DNA from: Candidatus Nitrotoga sp. MKT
Lineage (GTDB): Bacteria > Pseudomonadota > Gammaproteobacteria > Burkholderiales > Gallionellaceae
Assembly (NCBI GenBank): GCA_003402345.1
Contig: QFXH01000013.1
Coordinates: forward strand, 1-64,000
Direction of reading: 5' to 3'
Length of the DNA stretch: 64,000 bases
Shown: positions 1 to 9,383 of the stretch, piece after piece
How the letters are laid out: each line of letters begins with the position of its first letter
How positions within the stretch are numbered: the first letter of the stretch is position 1
Translations under genes and position numbers: made by a program
The notes under the pieces: model-generated
Told to the model about the DNA's origin: nothing
Database searches by the model: none
What the model saw: only the letters and a program-made list of their open reading frames with translations

Positions 1-266
1 ACGTCATTCTTTACATGAGCCTTAAGGAGGCAGTTGTGCGTATCATTTGGCGCGCAAAGGAATATAAATTCACTATCAACGTGGAACATGTCCCTGTAAA
101 CCTTCTCCCAGTCTCTATTCGGGTAGGACTTTAGAGGGTTGTCAACTACATACGGCTTCAGAAATGGTGAAGCTGCAAAGGCGTTATTGGCCATTACAGC
201 TAGTCCAGCGGTGGCGGACAGCTTTAGAAAGCTGCGCCTGCCAATGTTATTCTTAATTTCCATCAT
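1..266 (-). CDS. nxrA: Nitrite oxidoreductase alpha subunit (periplasmic type), N-terminal fragment
   Basis: Absent from the ORF track because it runs off the left edge. Reading the minus strand from ATG at 266 (a second ATG is at 263) gives about 88 residues. They start with a Tat signal peptide (GRRSFLKLSATAG, hydrophobic stretch, then NAFA), so a folded cofactor-loaded protein is exported to the periplasm. The mature start YPNRDWEKVYRD and the motif CAPNDTHNC resemble what I know of periplasmic nitrite oxidoreductases of Nitrospira, anammox bacteria and Nitrotoga, molybdoenzymes of the type II DMSO reductase family that convert nitrite to nitrate. C-x3-D-x3-C sits at the first iron-sulfur site, with Asp in the middle. 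AGGGG lies 7 bases before the ATG. Other type II enzymes (selenate, chlorate, ethylbenzene) cannot be excluded from 88 residues. Confidence 0.8.
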   Translation of the reverse strand, partial: MMEIKNNIGRRSFLKLSATAGLAVMANNAFAASPFLKPYVVDNPLKSYPNRDWEKVYRDMFHVDSEFIFLCAPNDTHNCLLKAHVKND

Positions 267-471
267 TTAGTCACCCCTATGTTAATTTAAATTAAATTAT
301 TTTCTCGGCTTTTGTAAGGCATCAATCCGAGTAATTTTCATTCACCACTTTTAAGTTAAAACAAAAAACAACAATCATCCATGCCACAAAAACTAATTCT
401 TCGGTATATACCACGTCAGTCACACCCATAAATATATGGATTTTTATAATGATAAAAATCGGGTAGTGAAT

Positions 472-519
472 GATCGCGAATCTACGCGGATAAAATAAAG
501 TCGATTTGATATAGATCAA
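472..519 (-). promoter_or_regulatory. FNR/Anr-type box and putative class II promoter upstream of nxrA
   Basis: Positions 506-519 read TTGATATAGATCAA on the plus strand and TTGATCTATATCAA on the minus strand, a perfect match to the FNR/Anr consensus TTGAT-N4-ATCAA. On the minus strand a TAGATT hexamer (484-479) could be the -10. The inferred start would be near 472, with the box centred about -40.5, the usual spacing for FNR activation from a class II site. The remaining 267-700 holds a roughly 200-base AT-rich leader and no convincing gene. The box is seen; its use for nxrA is inference. Confidence 0.6.
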
Positions 520-754
520 GCTTATGCCATTTTTTGGCTCGCTTATCTAACCTGAAGATTCATAAATTGACGTACACATCACTAGATCTTTTATAAAGCC
601 ATGGAAATAGAGGTCTCGGTCCTTTGCCCATGTCACGAACATGAGCCATCATCTCTTTGCTAACAACCTAACAAGCCTCGCTTGCATTACTAAACAACCA
701 CCGGCTAAAGCCGGAGGGTTTGAATTACGGACTGAAAGTCCGGATACGCGTCGC

Positions 755-1210
755 CTAAACGACGCGCCCTAATTCAGGTTCCATTTTAAAATCATCGTTC
801 GGCTTAGGCTCAAAATGATGCTCTATCATTGCTTCCGTCATCTGGCCTACCGTGGCACAAAAATAACCTCTCGCCCCAAAGTGTCTGTCCCAGTATTTCT
901 TTTTCAGGTGCGGAAATTCTTCAAACAGCTTGCTCGATGTGCGCCCTTTGATTCACCCCATGATCTCGCTGAGTACCATGTTAGGCGGACAACTCACGAG
1001 GATGTGCACGTGCTCTTTACTCACAACACCTTTGACAATCCTAATTTCAAAGGCTTTGCATGTCTCTCTCACCAAGTCTCGAATTCGCTCCGCCCCCCCA
1101 TTCAACACTTTATAACGATACTTCGTTACCCAGACAAAGTGGTACTCAATTTGAAACACCGTATAACTGCCATATCTGTATTCCATACCACACCTCCATT
1201 CGTGTGGCAT
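755..1210 (-). pseudogene. tnpA: IS200/IS605-family transposase TnpA with an in-frame stop
   Basis: The minus-strand ORF 1210-953 carries the IS200 TnpA N-terminus (YHFVWVTKYRYKVL) and the HUH motif HVHILVSCPP. It stops at TGA after SEIMG. The same frame then continues with typical TnpA sequence (IKGRTSSKLFEEFPHLKKKY, later RGYFCATVGQMTE) to a TAG at 755. The premature TGA probably replaced an Arg or Trp codon, so this Y1 transposase is broken. Hairpins flank it: CCGGCTAAAGCCGG near 701-714 and a related GCAGCTAAAGCCGG near 1217-1230, as expected for an IS200 element that recognises hairpins rather than inverted repeats. Element limits are roughly 695-1245. The plus-strand ORF 815-1258 is a shadow of this gene. 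Confidence 0.85.
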
Positions 1211-1296
1211 ATTGCCGCAGCTAAAGCCGGTGGTTTAAACCTTGTGATTGATAATTAAGACTGTGTTGCAATTCCTTACTATTGACCCAGCAAGAA

Positions 1297-2313
1297 TTAT
1301 TCATGAAGCTGCATAGACGACTTTTGGATCGCCAAAATAGCGGTGTACGCGTCGGGGTTTTGCTCAAGCATCGTCATGTGATCTGTCGCGGCAGCTCTGA
1401 GTTTTGCCTTGGTGCGTACTGGCACCTCTGAAGTGATGACGTGTTTAAGATCCGCATTCAGTCTTTACTTCGGGGTTGAGTTCAGGGCTGTAGCTGGGCA
1501 AGTAGAACAACTCGATTTTCTGCGCGTTCTCGGCAGCCCAAGCCTTTACAGGTTTGCTGTGATGAACGCTCAAGTTATCCAGCCAGAAATACTTTACGGT
1601 CTATATCCTTGATGAGCGCCTCCAGAAATTCAATAAGCTTGTCCAAGTTAAAGGCCTCATCAATAATCATCCAGCGGTTGGTGACCATCGCAATCATCGA
1701 TAGCTTGTGGCGCGTACCGCCTACTGCGAACGTCACAGGTGCCTTGCCCACCGGCACATAGCTTCTGCCTCTGACATCCGTGTTGATTAGCGCCGTCTCG
1801 TCGCCCCAGTGAATTTCCGCTCCTTCGATTTTTGCTCTGGCTTCAATGGCCGGATACTGTTCATCAAGCCAAGCCTGAATGGCTTCAGGGCGCTGCCCGT
1901 ATGCTTTTTTGATGGGTTTTTGTGGTGTAAAACCCCAGCGTGCCAAGTAGCTGACTACTGCCCGAATAGACAGCTTGATACCGTGCATCAGCTCAATGTG
2001 CTGGCGCACGGCGAGCCTACTCCATAGCGCAAAATCCATCTTGAATTTTTCGGGGCGTTTGTCGCAGACTGGTTTGCTGAATCGTCAGTTCTTGGCTAGC
2101 CGTCAAGCGACGTCCACTGCCAGGTTTTTTACCCCGAGTGCCCCCGAACCTTCAGCCTTATAGTCCCAGCGCCGTATTGACTGCCGTCCAGCTCAATCCC
2201 GTTTACGCCACGATCTCCATCACCGCCACGCCTTTGCGGTGCATACGAATGACTTGCTTGCGGCGTTCATGCAGTACTTCTCGCGACTGCTTGCGGGCAT
2301 CTTCTTTTTCCAT
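1297..2313 (-). pseudogene. IS630-family transposase, broken by stops and frameshifts
   Basis: Minus-strand reading starts MEKEDARKQSREVLHERRKQ at 2313 and meets a TAA after VMEIVA. It resumes as TGLSWTAVNTALGL, stops again, then enters the ORF at 2039-1575, which holds the DDE-type core (HWGDETALINTDVRGRSYVP). After a frameshift come LDNLSVHHSKPVKAW and LFYLPSYSPELNPE, the second Asp and the Glu regions of IS630 transposases, ending at TAA near 1297. All catalytic regions can be recognised, but at least two stops and one frameshift separate them, so it is inactive. It lies between the IS200 and IS3 relics. A 39-base sequence just upstream (2331-2370) is repeated at 4489-4528 and may be an element end. 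Confidence 0.85.
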
Positions 2314-2330
2314 AATCAATGGGCATCGAA

Positions 2331-2370
2331 AATCAAGATAAATTCATTTATAAATCGTGCCCGGTCTATA
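2331..2370. repeat. 39-40 bp imperfect direct repeat, copy 1
   Basis: The stretch containing AATCAAGATAAATTCATTTA and ending in GGTCTATA recurs with a few changes at 4489-4528 in the same orientation. Copy 1 sits between the IS630 start and the IS3 orfA start. It may be a terminal repeat of one of the decayed elements. Confidence 0.7.
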
Positions 2371-2383
2371 GCGAGGAGGAGGA

Positions 2384-3534
<1,151 letters not shown>

Positions 3535-3689
3535 CCACTACAGCCATCTGGTCAGCACGACGCCACTAGCGCTGTGTGACACTGCTCCGCCGTCTCATAC
3601 TGCTTCAGAAACTCAGACATCGACAGACCCTTTTAAAACTGAACTCAAATCATTGTCATGACCCATCTCCTTGGGTAGATGCGCCTATT

Positions 3690-4475
3690 ATGAATCCCTC
3701 AGTGGCTCACCACATGAGCTTGTGCGCAGAAAATTGCACCCAACTGGGGCATGTAGCTAATCAGGAAAAGTATGCACCCTGATCAGCCTTACAACGTGTA
3801 AACTACGAAACGATTTACCATACGCTTTACGCCATATCTCGTGGTGAACTGCGCCGTGAGTTGATTGCCAGCTTACGCTGGAGCCGTGATAAGCGCCGTT
3901 CCAAGACTCGTGCTCCAGATGGTCGCGGACATATAGCACAAGCACAAATGCAGCGCATCCACCTGCGTCCGCCGGCAGTGTGGCGGATCGTTTATACCGC
4001 GGCACTGGGAAGCTGTCATGATCAAAGGCGCGATGAACCGTTCCTCAGTCGACACACTAATCGAACGCACCACATTAACGGTGGTGTTAGCCAAAATGGC
4101 TGATGGCACGGCGTAATCGGCCCTGGGCAGTTTCAGTGAAATGCTTAGTGCAAATTCCACCAGAACTACGCAAGACCTTCACCTACGATCAGGGGCGCGA
4201 GATAAGCAAATACATGCAACTAACTGAACGAACTGGTATGGCGGTTTACTTCTGCAACCCCATAGCCCGTGGCAATGCGGCTTGAACGAAATACGAACGG
4301 ACTGCTGCGCCAGTATTTGCCCAAAAGGATAGACCTGTCGACTTACACGCAAGAACAGTTGGATGAACTTACTTGGAGTTTAAATATACGTCCGAGGAAA
4401 TCGCTTAGATTTCGAGCACCAGTAGCGGTTTACAACAAACTCCTGCTCAATGACTAACCTTAACTGTTGTGGTTA
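3690..4475 (+). pseudogene. IS30-family transposase relic, central and C-terminal part
   Basis: From about 3760 the plus strand encodes pieces of an IS30 transposase in shifting frames: KSMHPDQP, then VNYETIYHTLYAISRGELRR, RIHLRPPAVW, IPPELRKTFTYDQGREISKY, TERTGMAVYFCNP and finally NTNGLLRQYLPKRIDLSTYT to SLNIRPRKSLRFRAPVAVYN, ending at 4457. At least three frameshifts separate these blocks. The bases after the stop (TTGTGGTTAGTTCTTGA) resemble the outer end of the IS30 fragment at 7.6-7.7 kb (TTGCGGTTAGTTTTTGA), so the right inverted repeat is probably 4456-4485. Bases 3690-3775 are echoed at 17860-17945. Nothing else was recognised in 3535-3690. Confidence 0.8.
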
Positions 4476-4488
4476 GTTCTTGAATCCG

Positions 4489-4528
4489 CCCAAGATAAAG
4501 TCATTTATTAAGTCGTGCCGGGTCTATA
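4489..4528. repeat. 39-40 bp imperfect direct repeat, copy 2
   Basis: Second copy of the 2331-2370 sequence (here AAGATAAAGTCATTTATTAA, ending GGGTCTATA). It ends one base before the stop codon of rpoH, so an element boundary lies right at the 3' end of that gene. Confidence 0.65.
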
Positions 4529-4529
4529 A

Positions 4530-5390
4530 TTAACTGGCGGATAGCATTGTTACTTGCATTTTCGCCATGGCTTTCTGCTCGATCTGGCGTATGCGTTCGG
4601 CTGACACGCCAAACTCATTTGCGAGGTCATGTAGTGTAACGGTGTTGCTCTCGCGAAGCCAACGAGCTTCAATGATGCGACGACTGCGTTCATCTAAGCT
4701 TGCCATTGCGCGTGTTAAGCCTATGTTTTGCTGTATTTCGAGCTGTTTCTGCTCAAGGACGCAAGATGGCTCGTTATCCACAGCAGATGCCAAGTAGGTG
4801 ATAGGCGTATAGTTATTATCGTCTTCGTCGTTTGTAGCCGGTTCTAGCGCCACTTCGTGGCCATTGAAACGGGCTTCCATCTCTAATACCTCTTTAGTAC
4901 TGACCTTTAGCTGCTGCCCTATTAATTTAGCGTCTTGTGGTTTGAGTGATTCCAGCCCTTGTTTCATACTACGCAAATTGAAGAATAACTTGCGTTGAGC
5001 CTTTGTAGTTGCAATCTTGACAAGACGCCAGTTACGCAGAATATATTCATGCATCTCGGCGCGTATCCAGTGCAATGCGAATGATACCAACCGCACGCCA
5101 TGATTTGGGTCGTAGCGTTTGACCGCTTTCATTAGACCAATATTGCCTTCTTGAATTAAGTCCGCTTGTGGTAAGCCATAACCAGCATAGCCGCGTGCTA
5201 CGCTGACGACTACACGTAGATGAGAAACGATAAGCTGGCGTGCTGAGTCCAGGTCGTTATCGCGACTGAAGCGGGTTGCCAAACTTAGCTCCTCATCTTG
5301 AGTAAGTAATGGAAAACGATTCACTGCCTGTATATATCGATCTAGGCTACCTCCAGTTGAGGGGGTTGGCAACGACAAAGTGTGATTCAT
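4530..5390 (-). CDS. rpoH: RNA polymerase heat-shock sigma factor RpoH (sigma-32)
   Basis: A 286-residue sigma-70-family factor, the usual RpoH length. Region 2 (LIVSHLRVVVSVARGYAGYG, then LIQEGNIGLMKAVKRYDPNH) contacts core polymerase and the -10 element. The RpoH box QRKLFFNLRSMKQ, which separates RpoH from RpoD and RpoS, is at about residues 131-143. Region 4 ends with the DNA-binding helix SAERIRQIEQKAMAKMQ. Start ATG at 5390 follows GGAGGAA at good spacing. It directs core polymerase to chaperone and protease promoters. It appears intact although IS relics lie on both sides, and the 39-bp repeat abuts its stop codon. The plus-strand ORF 4567-4797 is a shadow. Confidence 0.95.
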   Translation of the reverse strand: MNHTLSLPTPSTGGSLDRYIQAVNRFPLLTQDEELSLATRFSRDNDLDSARQLIVSHLRVVVSVARGYAGYGLPQADLIQEGNIGLMKAVKRYDPNHGVRLVSFALHWIRAEMHEYILRNWRLVKIATTKAQRKLFFNLRSMKQGLESLKPQDAKLIGQQLKVSTKEVLEMEARFNGHEVALEPATNDEDDNNYTPITYLASAVDNEPSCVLEQKQLEIQQNIGLTRAMASLDERSRRIIEARWLRESNTVTLHDLANEFGVSAERIRQIEQKAMAKMQVTMLSAS

Positions 5391-5687
5391 ATATCATATT
5401 CCTCCAAATTACAAATTTTAGCACTCAATGTCCTCGAGTGCCAAATCCTAAATTAAATAACTCTCGGCAAAGCTGGGGGCTTATTAAATGAGCCCCTCAA
5501 AAGAGCCGATAAAACCGTGAGCCGCCCAAAACGGCTATATATCCAGTTTCATCTGACCGTATCGTTCATCCCCTGCTTCTTAATTTCGAATGTACGCTCT
5601 AACCATTACTTCGTCTAATCCTGCTGACCCCTCTGCCAGGCTAGTTGTCGCCTCAAAAAATATAACTTTGAGGGAAGGAGACAACAA
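5391..5687. other. Intergenic region upstream of rpoH
   Basis: No coding frame recognised. It should hold the rpoH promoter on the minus strand. A hairpin (GGGGCT, 9-base loop, AGCCCC) at 5476-5496 is not followed by a T-run on either strand. I see nothing else. Confidence 0.4.
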
Positions 5688-6592
5688 TAGGCAAACGTTT
5701 TCCAGAAGCATTTATTGAGCAGGCGTTAATCAAGATATATTCGCGTGGAGAACGAACGATACAGTCAGTCGCGGAAGAGCTGAATGTGAAGTGTCATACG
5801 GTAAAAAATTGGATGAAAAGAATAAAGAGCGAGCACGGTCGGCTTGTTGGCTGCCAAAGAGCGTCGCCCGCAGGATTGGACGACCGAACAGCAGTTGGTG
5901 GCGTTGCAAACGCATAGCCTGACGGATGAAGCCTTGCACACATGGTGCCGTGAAAACGGCTTATTTACCCATCATTTATCCAGCTGGAAAACGGCTTTTT
6001 GTGAGGACACAAAGGTTGCATCGGGAACGCGTGAAATACGGGTATTGAACGATGAGAATGAGCAACTCAAGCGTGAATTAATCCGCAAAGAGCGTGCGTT
6101 GGTGGAGGCAGCCGCATTGCTGATCCTACAAAAAAAGTTCCGCGCGCTCTGGGAAGACGAGGTCGAATGACTTCTCTTGCAGAGCGCAGTCAGATCATCA
6201 CCTGGGTGCAGAAAGCCATGAATTTTGGCGCACGCCAGGATCGTGCCTGTACGGTTATCAACTTTAACGCACGCACGTTGCAACGCTGGCAGGTTAACCA
6301 GTCGTTAGGCGATCAACGCTCCTGCGGACACAAACACCGACAAACAAGCTCAGTGTGTGAGGGCGTAAACACGTATTGGCGGTTGTCAATTTAGACGAAT
6401 TCGGTAGCCTACCACCCAGTCAGATCGTGCCGATATTGGCGCAGACCGGCGGGAATACATGGCGTCTGAATCAACATTCTACCGCATCCTGAAAGACGAG
6501 AATTTGCTGCGGCATCGGGGTGCCAAACGACCCGCGCAACGCCATAGTGACGAACATAAGAAAGGAGATTTAGCGTACAAAATAGCAGCATG
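5688..6592 (+). pseudogene. Second IS3-family element, truncated before the integrase core
   Basis: OrfA-like reading FPEAFIEQALIKIYSRGERT then LNVKCHTVKNWMKR (helix-turn-helix) shifts frame near 5850 into ORF 5844-6170 (TTEQQLVALQTHSLTDEALH, then a charged leucine-rich tail ending LWEDEVE). OrfB starts at ATG 6167 (MTSLAERSQIITWVQKAMNF) overlapping orfA by 4 bases. It shifts frame near 6340 and continues as DEFGSLPPSQIV, then MASESTFYRILKDENLLRHR to about 6590. The DDE core that should follow is absent. The minus-strand IS481 relic begins there, so the 3' half was probably removed by insertion or deletion. Assignment to IS3 rests on the OrfB N-terminal pattern. Confidence 0.7.
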
Positions 6593-6646
6593 AACAAAAA
6601 TATTCAGGCGACAACTATTGATCCGGCCAGTTGAAATTTGAAGTTT

Positions 6647-7488
6647 TCATGCTGCATATTTCACACGAGCATGCTGACTGATGCGGTACGATAAAAGTTC
6701 AATCTTCATCGTGCTGAATCTATAATAGAACTCTTGCAGGATGGTCTTGTGGAAGCGTTCGCAGATGCCATTGGTCTGCGGGTGGCGCACTTTGGTTTTG
6801 ATATACTCGATGTCATTCAAGGCCAGATACAACGGGTAGCCATGCGATTCCGGTTTGCCGCAATACTCCATGCCTCGATCCGTCAGAATTCGGATCAAGC
6901 CCATCCCTTGCTCAGCAAAGAACGGCAGCACCTTGTCATTGAGCAGATCGGCAGCGGTGACTGGCGTCTTGGTGGTGTATCGCTTGGCCGCAGTCCACTT
7001 GGAGTAAGTATCGACAAAAATTTGTTGATAAATTCTGTCTACGCCCTTGATCGTGCCGACGTAAAAAGTGTCCTAGCTGCCGAGATAGCTAAGATGCGCG
7101 GTCTCGATTTCGCCATGTGCAACGTCATCTTCCTGCTTTCTCTCAAGTGCCTGTACCGGCATCTCGGCCAGCGCTTCACCGGTGTCTGGGCAACATGGCT
7201 CTCCAGTGCCGACAGGCGCTTCTTGAACGACTCGAGGTTATGTCGCAGCCAGAACGAGCGGACGGCGGACTCCGCTATTTCCTCAACACGGTTCTTAGGA
7301 TTGGGTTTGCGGCGATTGGCACCGATCAGCGCCTCGACTCCGCCGCTTTCAACGGCGGTCTGATAACGATAGAAGGTATCGCGTGAAAAGCCCATCACCT
7401 TGCAGGCGCGGGATACGTTGCCAAGTTCGGCGGCCAGATTCAGCAAGCCAACCTTGTGTTTGATAACGTTCTGTTGAACACTACTCAT
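6647..7488 (-). pseudogene. IS481-family transposase, internally disrupted
   Basis: The N-terminal ORF (7488-7039) reads MSSVQQNVIKHKVGLLNLAA, RACKVMGFSRDTFYRYQ (helix-turn-helix) and NLESFKKRLSALESH, as in IS481 transposases. After about 7130 it loses frame. The C-terminal half reappears in ORF 6931-6647 with ILTDRGMEYCG (second Asp) and VRHPQTNGICERFHKTILQE (Glu region). The central part with the first catalytic Asp is only partly readable in other frames, so the gene is dead. A start ATG at 7488 follows GGAG. The plus-strand ORFs 6734-7363 and 7117-7386 are shadows. Confidence 0.8.
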
Positions 7489-7606
7489 GGGGTTACTCCT
7501 TTGCGCTTACGCGCTTTGGTTGATAGAGATTCGCTCCTCTATCAAAACGGGTAACTCCACTCTTTGGCAAGACCTTATTGTCAGATTAAATCTGAATTAC
7601 TACAAA

Positions 7607-7735
7607 CAATTCGTTCTGGATCAATAACATAATCGTCACGCTCTCTTCAGCATTCAACTGCTTGTAATGCTTTCCTGATTTATCCATTCCAACACCTTAG
7701 CCTCTCCAAAGTGGTTGCGGTTAGTTTTTGAGCGC
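7607..7735 (-). mobile_element. IS30-family fragment: left end and transposase N-terminus
   Basis: Minus-strand reading from ATG 7687 gives MDKSGKHYKQLNAEESVTIM, the beginning of an IS30 transposase, cut off after about 27 residues. Upstream, GTGGTTGCGGTTAGTTTTTG (near 7711-7731) matches the outer end of the IS30 relic at 4.46 kb. A longer relative of the same fragment lies at 63.7-63.94 kb. Confidence 0.65.
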
Positions 7736-7749
7736 GTCCTTCCATAAGC

Positions 7750-7869
7750 GCGTTTGATAGTCTTGATGCACTGAAGGATCAACTCGAAGCGGCCTTGCAT
7801 ACCTTCGAGAACAATGCACTAATGGTTAAGTCCATTGTGGCTTGGGAATGGGTATTAGCGATTTATTGA
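7750..7869 (+). mobile_element. IS630-family transposase, C-terminal fragment
   Basis: The plus strand reads AFDSLDALKDQLEAALHTFE then VKSIVAWEWVLAIY and a stop at 7867-7869. This is the C-terminal pattern of one IS630-like transposase group. The upstream catalytic part is missing here. Confidence 0.5.
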
Positions 7870-8001
7870 ATTAGAAATGAATAAGATGCGCATAAAAATC
7901 AACGAAAACACTTAAAAAGTCTAGCGGGGGATACTCGGATCTATCAAACTTTCCAATAATACAGATTTTATTGAAAAACTTGAAGACTAATTGTTAGCTC
8001 A

Positions 8002-8243
8002 TATCTCGATCCACCCGAGCACACGCTGGTGCTGTATTACCATGAAAAATACAGATTCAAGCATTTGACTATACGCAACCTAGCCTATTCATCAAGCGCG
8101 GACGAGGCAGAGCAAAACGCACGACTGCAAACACAACGGCACTGCTTGCTGCAGTGAATATGCTGAATGGCGAGGTGCTGTCAATGGCTAACCCACCATA
8201 TCATCTGCCATCAGGCATCGCTGACTTAAGGCACCAGCCTTAA
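8002..8243 (+). mobile_element. IS630-family transposase, internal fragment
   Basis: The plus strand reads YLDPPEHTLVLYYHEKYRFK in one frame. After a shift it reads RAKRTTANTTALLAAVNMLN then GEVLSM. These fit the IS630 region around the first catalytic Asp (DPPEHALVLCCDEK type) and the following TTLFAALNVLDG block. The two frames and missing flanks show decay. Between 7870 and 8001, and from 8244 to 8370, I recognise nothing. Confidence 0.5.
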
Positions 8244-8370
8244 GAGAATGGCTGAGGTACTTACAATTTACTAACTTCGCTAACCTTGATTCCACCAAGA
8301 AGTGAGGAATTAAACGCACAATGAATATAAACTATTTGGTAGATAGCCGTAAGATACCTCTACTGCAATT

Positions 8371-8775
8371 TCATTTCACTATTCTAAGCCTAGGCTTACC
8401 AGGAGGATCAGATTTATCAGGCGACGCAGCAGTACCACTATCCATTGAAAGTGTTGGTATGGAGTCATTTCCCTGAAACATAAGTCCCTGCCCCGTTTCC
8501 TTAGCAAAAATTCCTCTCACCGCAGTTATCGGCACTACTAATCCATGTGTCACACCACCAAAGCGCCCACCGCAAGTAATTTCCTCATTACCTATCTGCA
8601 AATTACGCACCGCATCCATACTAAGGTTAATCACAATTTCACCATCCTTAACATACCCATTTGGAACTTGCGTTTGCTCATCTACTTTCACTGCCAAATA
8701 GGGGGTTAAAGCACTATCTGAACACCAGTCATAAATAGCACGTATTAAATATGGCTTTGTAGAAAAATTGATCAC
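8371..8775 (-). CDS. sspB: ClpXP adaptor protein SspB
   Basis: A 134-residue protein. SspB binds ssrA-tagged peptides released by trans-translation and delivers them to the ClpXP protease. The N-terminal substrate-binding domain (STKPYLIRAIYDWCSDSALT, VNLSMDAVRNLQIGNE-type core, FGGVTHGLVVPI) spans about residues 1-105. A flexible linker follows, then the C-terminal KPRLRIVK, which matches the short ClpX-docking tail of SspB proteins. It starts at 8775, overlapping the end of sspA by 4 bases (ATGA), so the two are translationally coupled as in many proteobacteria. It ends the long act-ssp operon. Confidence 0.95.
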   Translation of the reverse strand: MINFSTKPYLIRAIYDWCSDSALTPYLAVKVDEQTQVPNGYVKDGEIVINLSMDAVRNLQIGNEEITCGGRFGGVTHGLVVPITAVRGIFAKETGQGLMFQGNDSIPTLSMDSGTAASPDKSDPPGKPRLRIVK

Positions 8776-9383
8776 TTTCGCATTACTTTTTCGGCTGCCG
8801 CCATCGCTTCAATATATGCTGGACGCGAAAATAATCGTTCAGCATATTTCATAAGCGGCGCGGCCTCCTTGGTAAGTTGGATATCATAATATTCCAATCG
8901 CCATAGCAATGGAGCAATTGCCACGTCAAGCATAGAGTACTCATCATTCAGCATGAATTTTTGTTTGGCGAACACTGGGGCAATCTGAGTCAAGCTGTCG
9001 CGTACTAATTGGCGCGCTTTATCTGCGGTTTTTTGCACGCCACTTTCTAATGCACCAATGTGACAGAACATCTCACTCTCAAAGCGATGTAAAAATAATC
9101 GCGCTCGTGCACGCATCACCGGGTCGGCAGGCATCAACTGCGGATGTGGAAAACGTTCATCAATATATTCGTTAATAATATTAGACTCATACAGCACTAA
9201 GTCGCGCTCAACCAAGACCGGCACCATATTATATGGATTCATAATAACGAGATCTTCAGGCTTATTGAACACGTCAACATCAATGATCTGAAAATCCATT
9301 CCTTTTTCATACAATACGATACGGCAGCGCTGGCTGAACGGGTCTGTTGTTCCCGAGTAAAGCGTCATCATAGCGCGACTCAC
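8772..9383 (-). CDS. sspA: Stringent starvation protein A (SspA), GST fold
   Basis: A 203-residue glutathione-S-transferase-fold protein with an N-terminal thioredoxin-like domain (TLYSGTTDPFSQRCRIVLYE, IDVDVFNKPEDL, PYNMVPVLVERDLVLYESNI) and an all-helical C-terminal domain. In proteobacteria SspA binds RNA polymerase and modulates sigma-70 promoters under nutrient stress; it is not an enzyme. The track start is GTG 9383, overlapping the actF stop. ATG at 9371 or 9368 would also preserve the domain. Placing sspAB behind actF with 4-base overlaps suggests co-transcription with complex III. In many betaproteobacteria sspAB instead follows the cytochrome bc1 genes, so the position next to a quinol:cytochrome c oxidoreductase is kept. 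Confidence 0.93.
   Translation of the reverse strand: MSRAMMTLYSGTTDPFSQRCRIVLYEKGMDFQIIDVDVFNKPEDLVIMNPYNMVPVLVERDLVLYESNIINEYIDERFPHPQLMPADPVMRARARLFLHRFESEMFCHIGALESGVQKTADKARQLVRDSLTQIAPVFAKQKFMLNDEYSMLDVAIAPLLWRLEYYDIQLTKEAAPLMKYAERLFSRPAYIEAMAAAEKVMRK

Noticed and set aside
322-519. 65-residue minus-strand ORF upstream of nxrA
   Set aside because: AT-rich, no ribosome site, no family pattern, and it covers the likely nxr promoter and FNR box.
701-760. Cluster of short palindromes suggesting a CRISPR-like array
   Set aside because: The hairpins differ from one another and lie at the end of the IS200 element; there are no regular repeats or spacers.
815-1258. 147-residue plus-strand ORF
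   Set aside because: Lies opposite the IS200 transposase relic, which has clear motifs in the other strand.
5476-5496. GGGGCT/AGCCCC hairpin as an rpoH-side terminator
   Set aside because: No T-run on either strand and no gene ending beside it.
6734-7363. 209-residue plus-strand ORF
   Set aside because: Antisense to the IS481 transposase relic; no independent features.
8076-8243. Resemblance of NGEVLSMANPP to a penicillin-binding-protein segment (GEVLALANWPS in FtsI)
   Set aside because: The preceding text (DPPEHTLVL, RTTANTTALLAAVNMLNG) fits the IS630 transposase pattern much better, and the region is in an IS graveyard.
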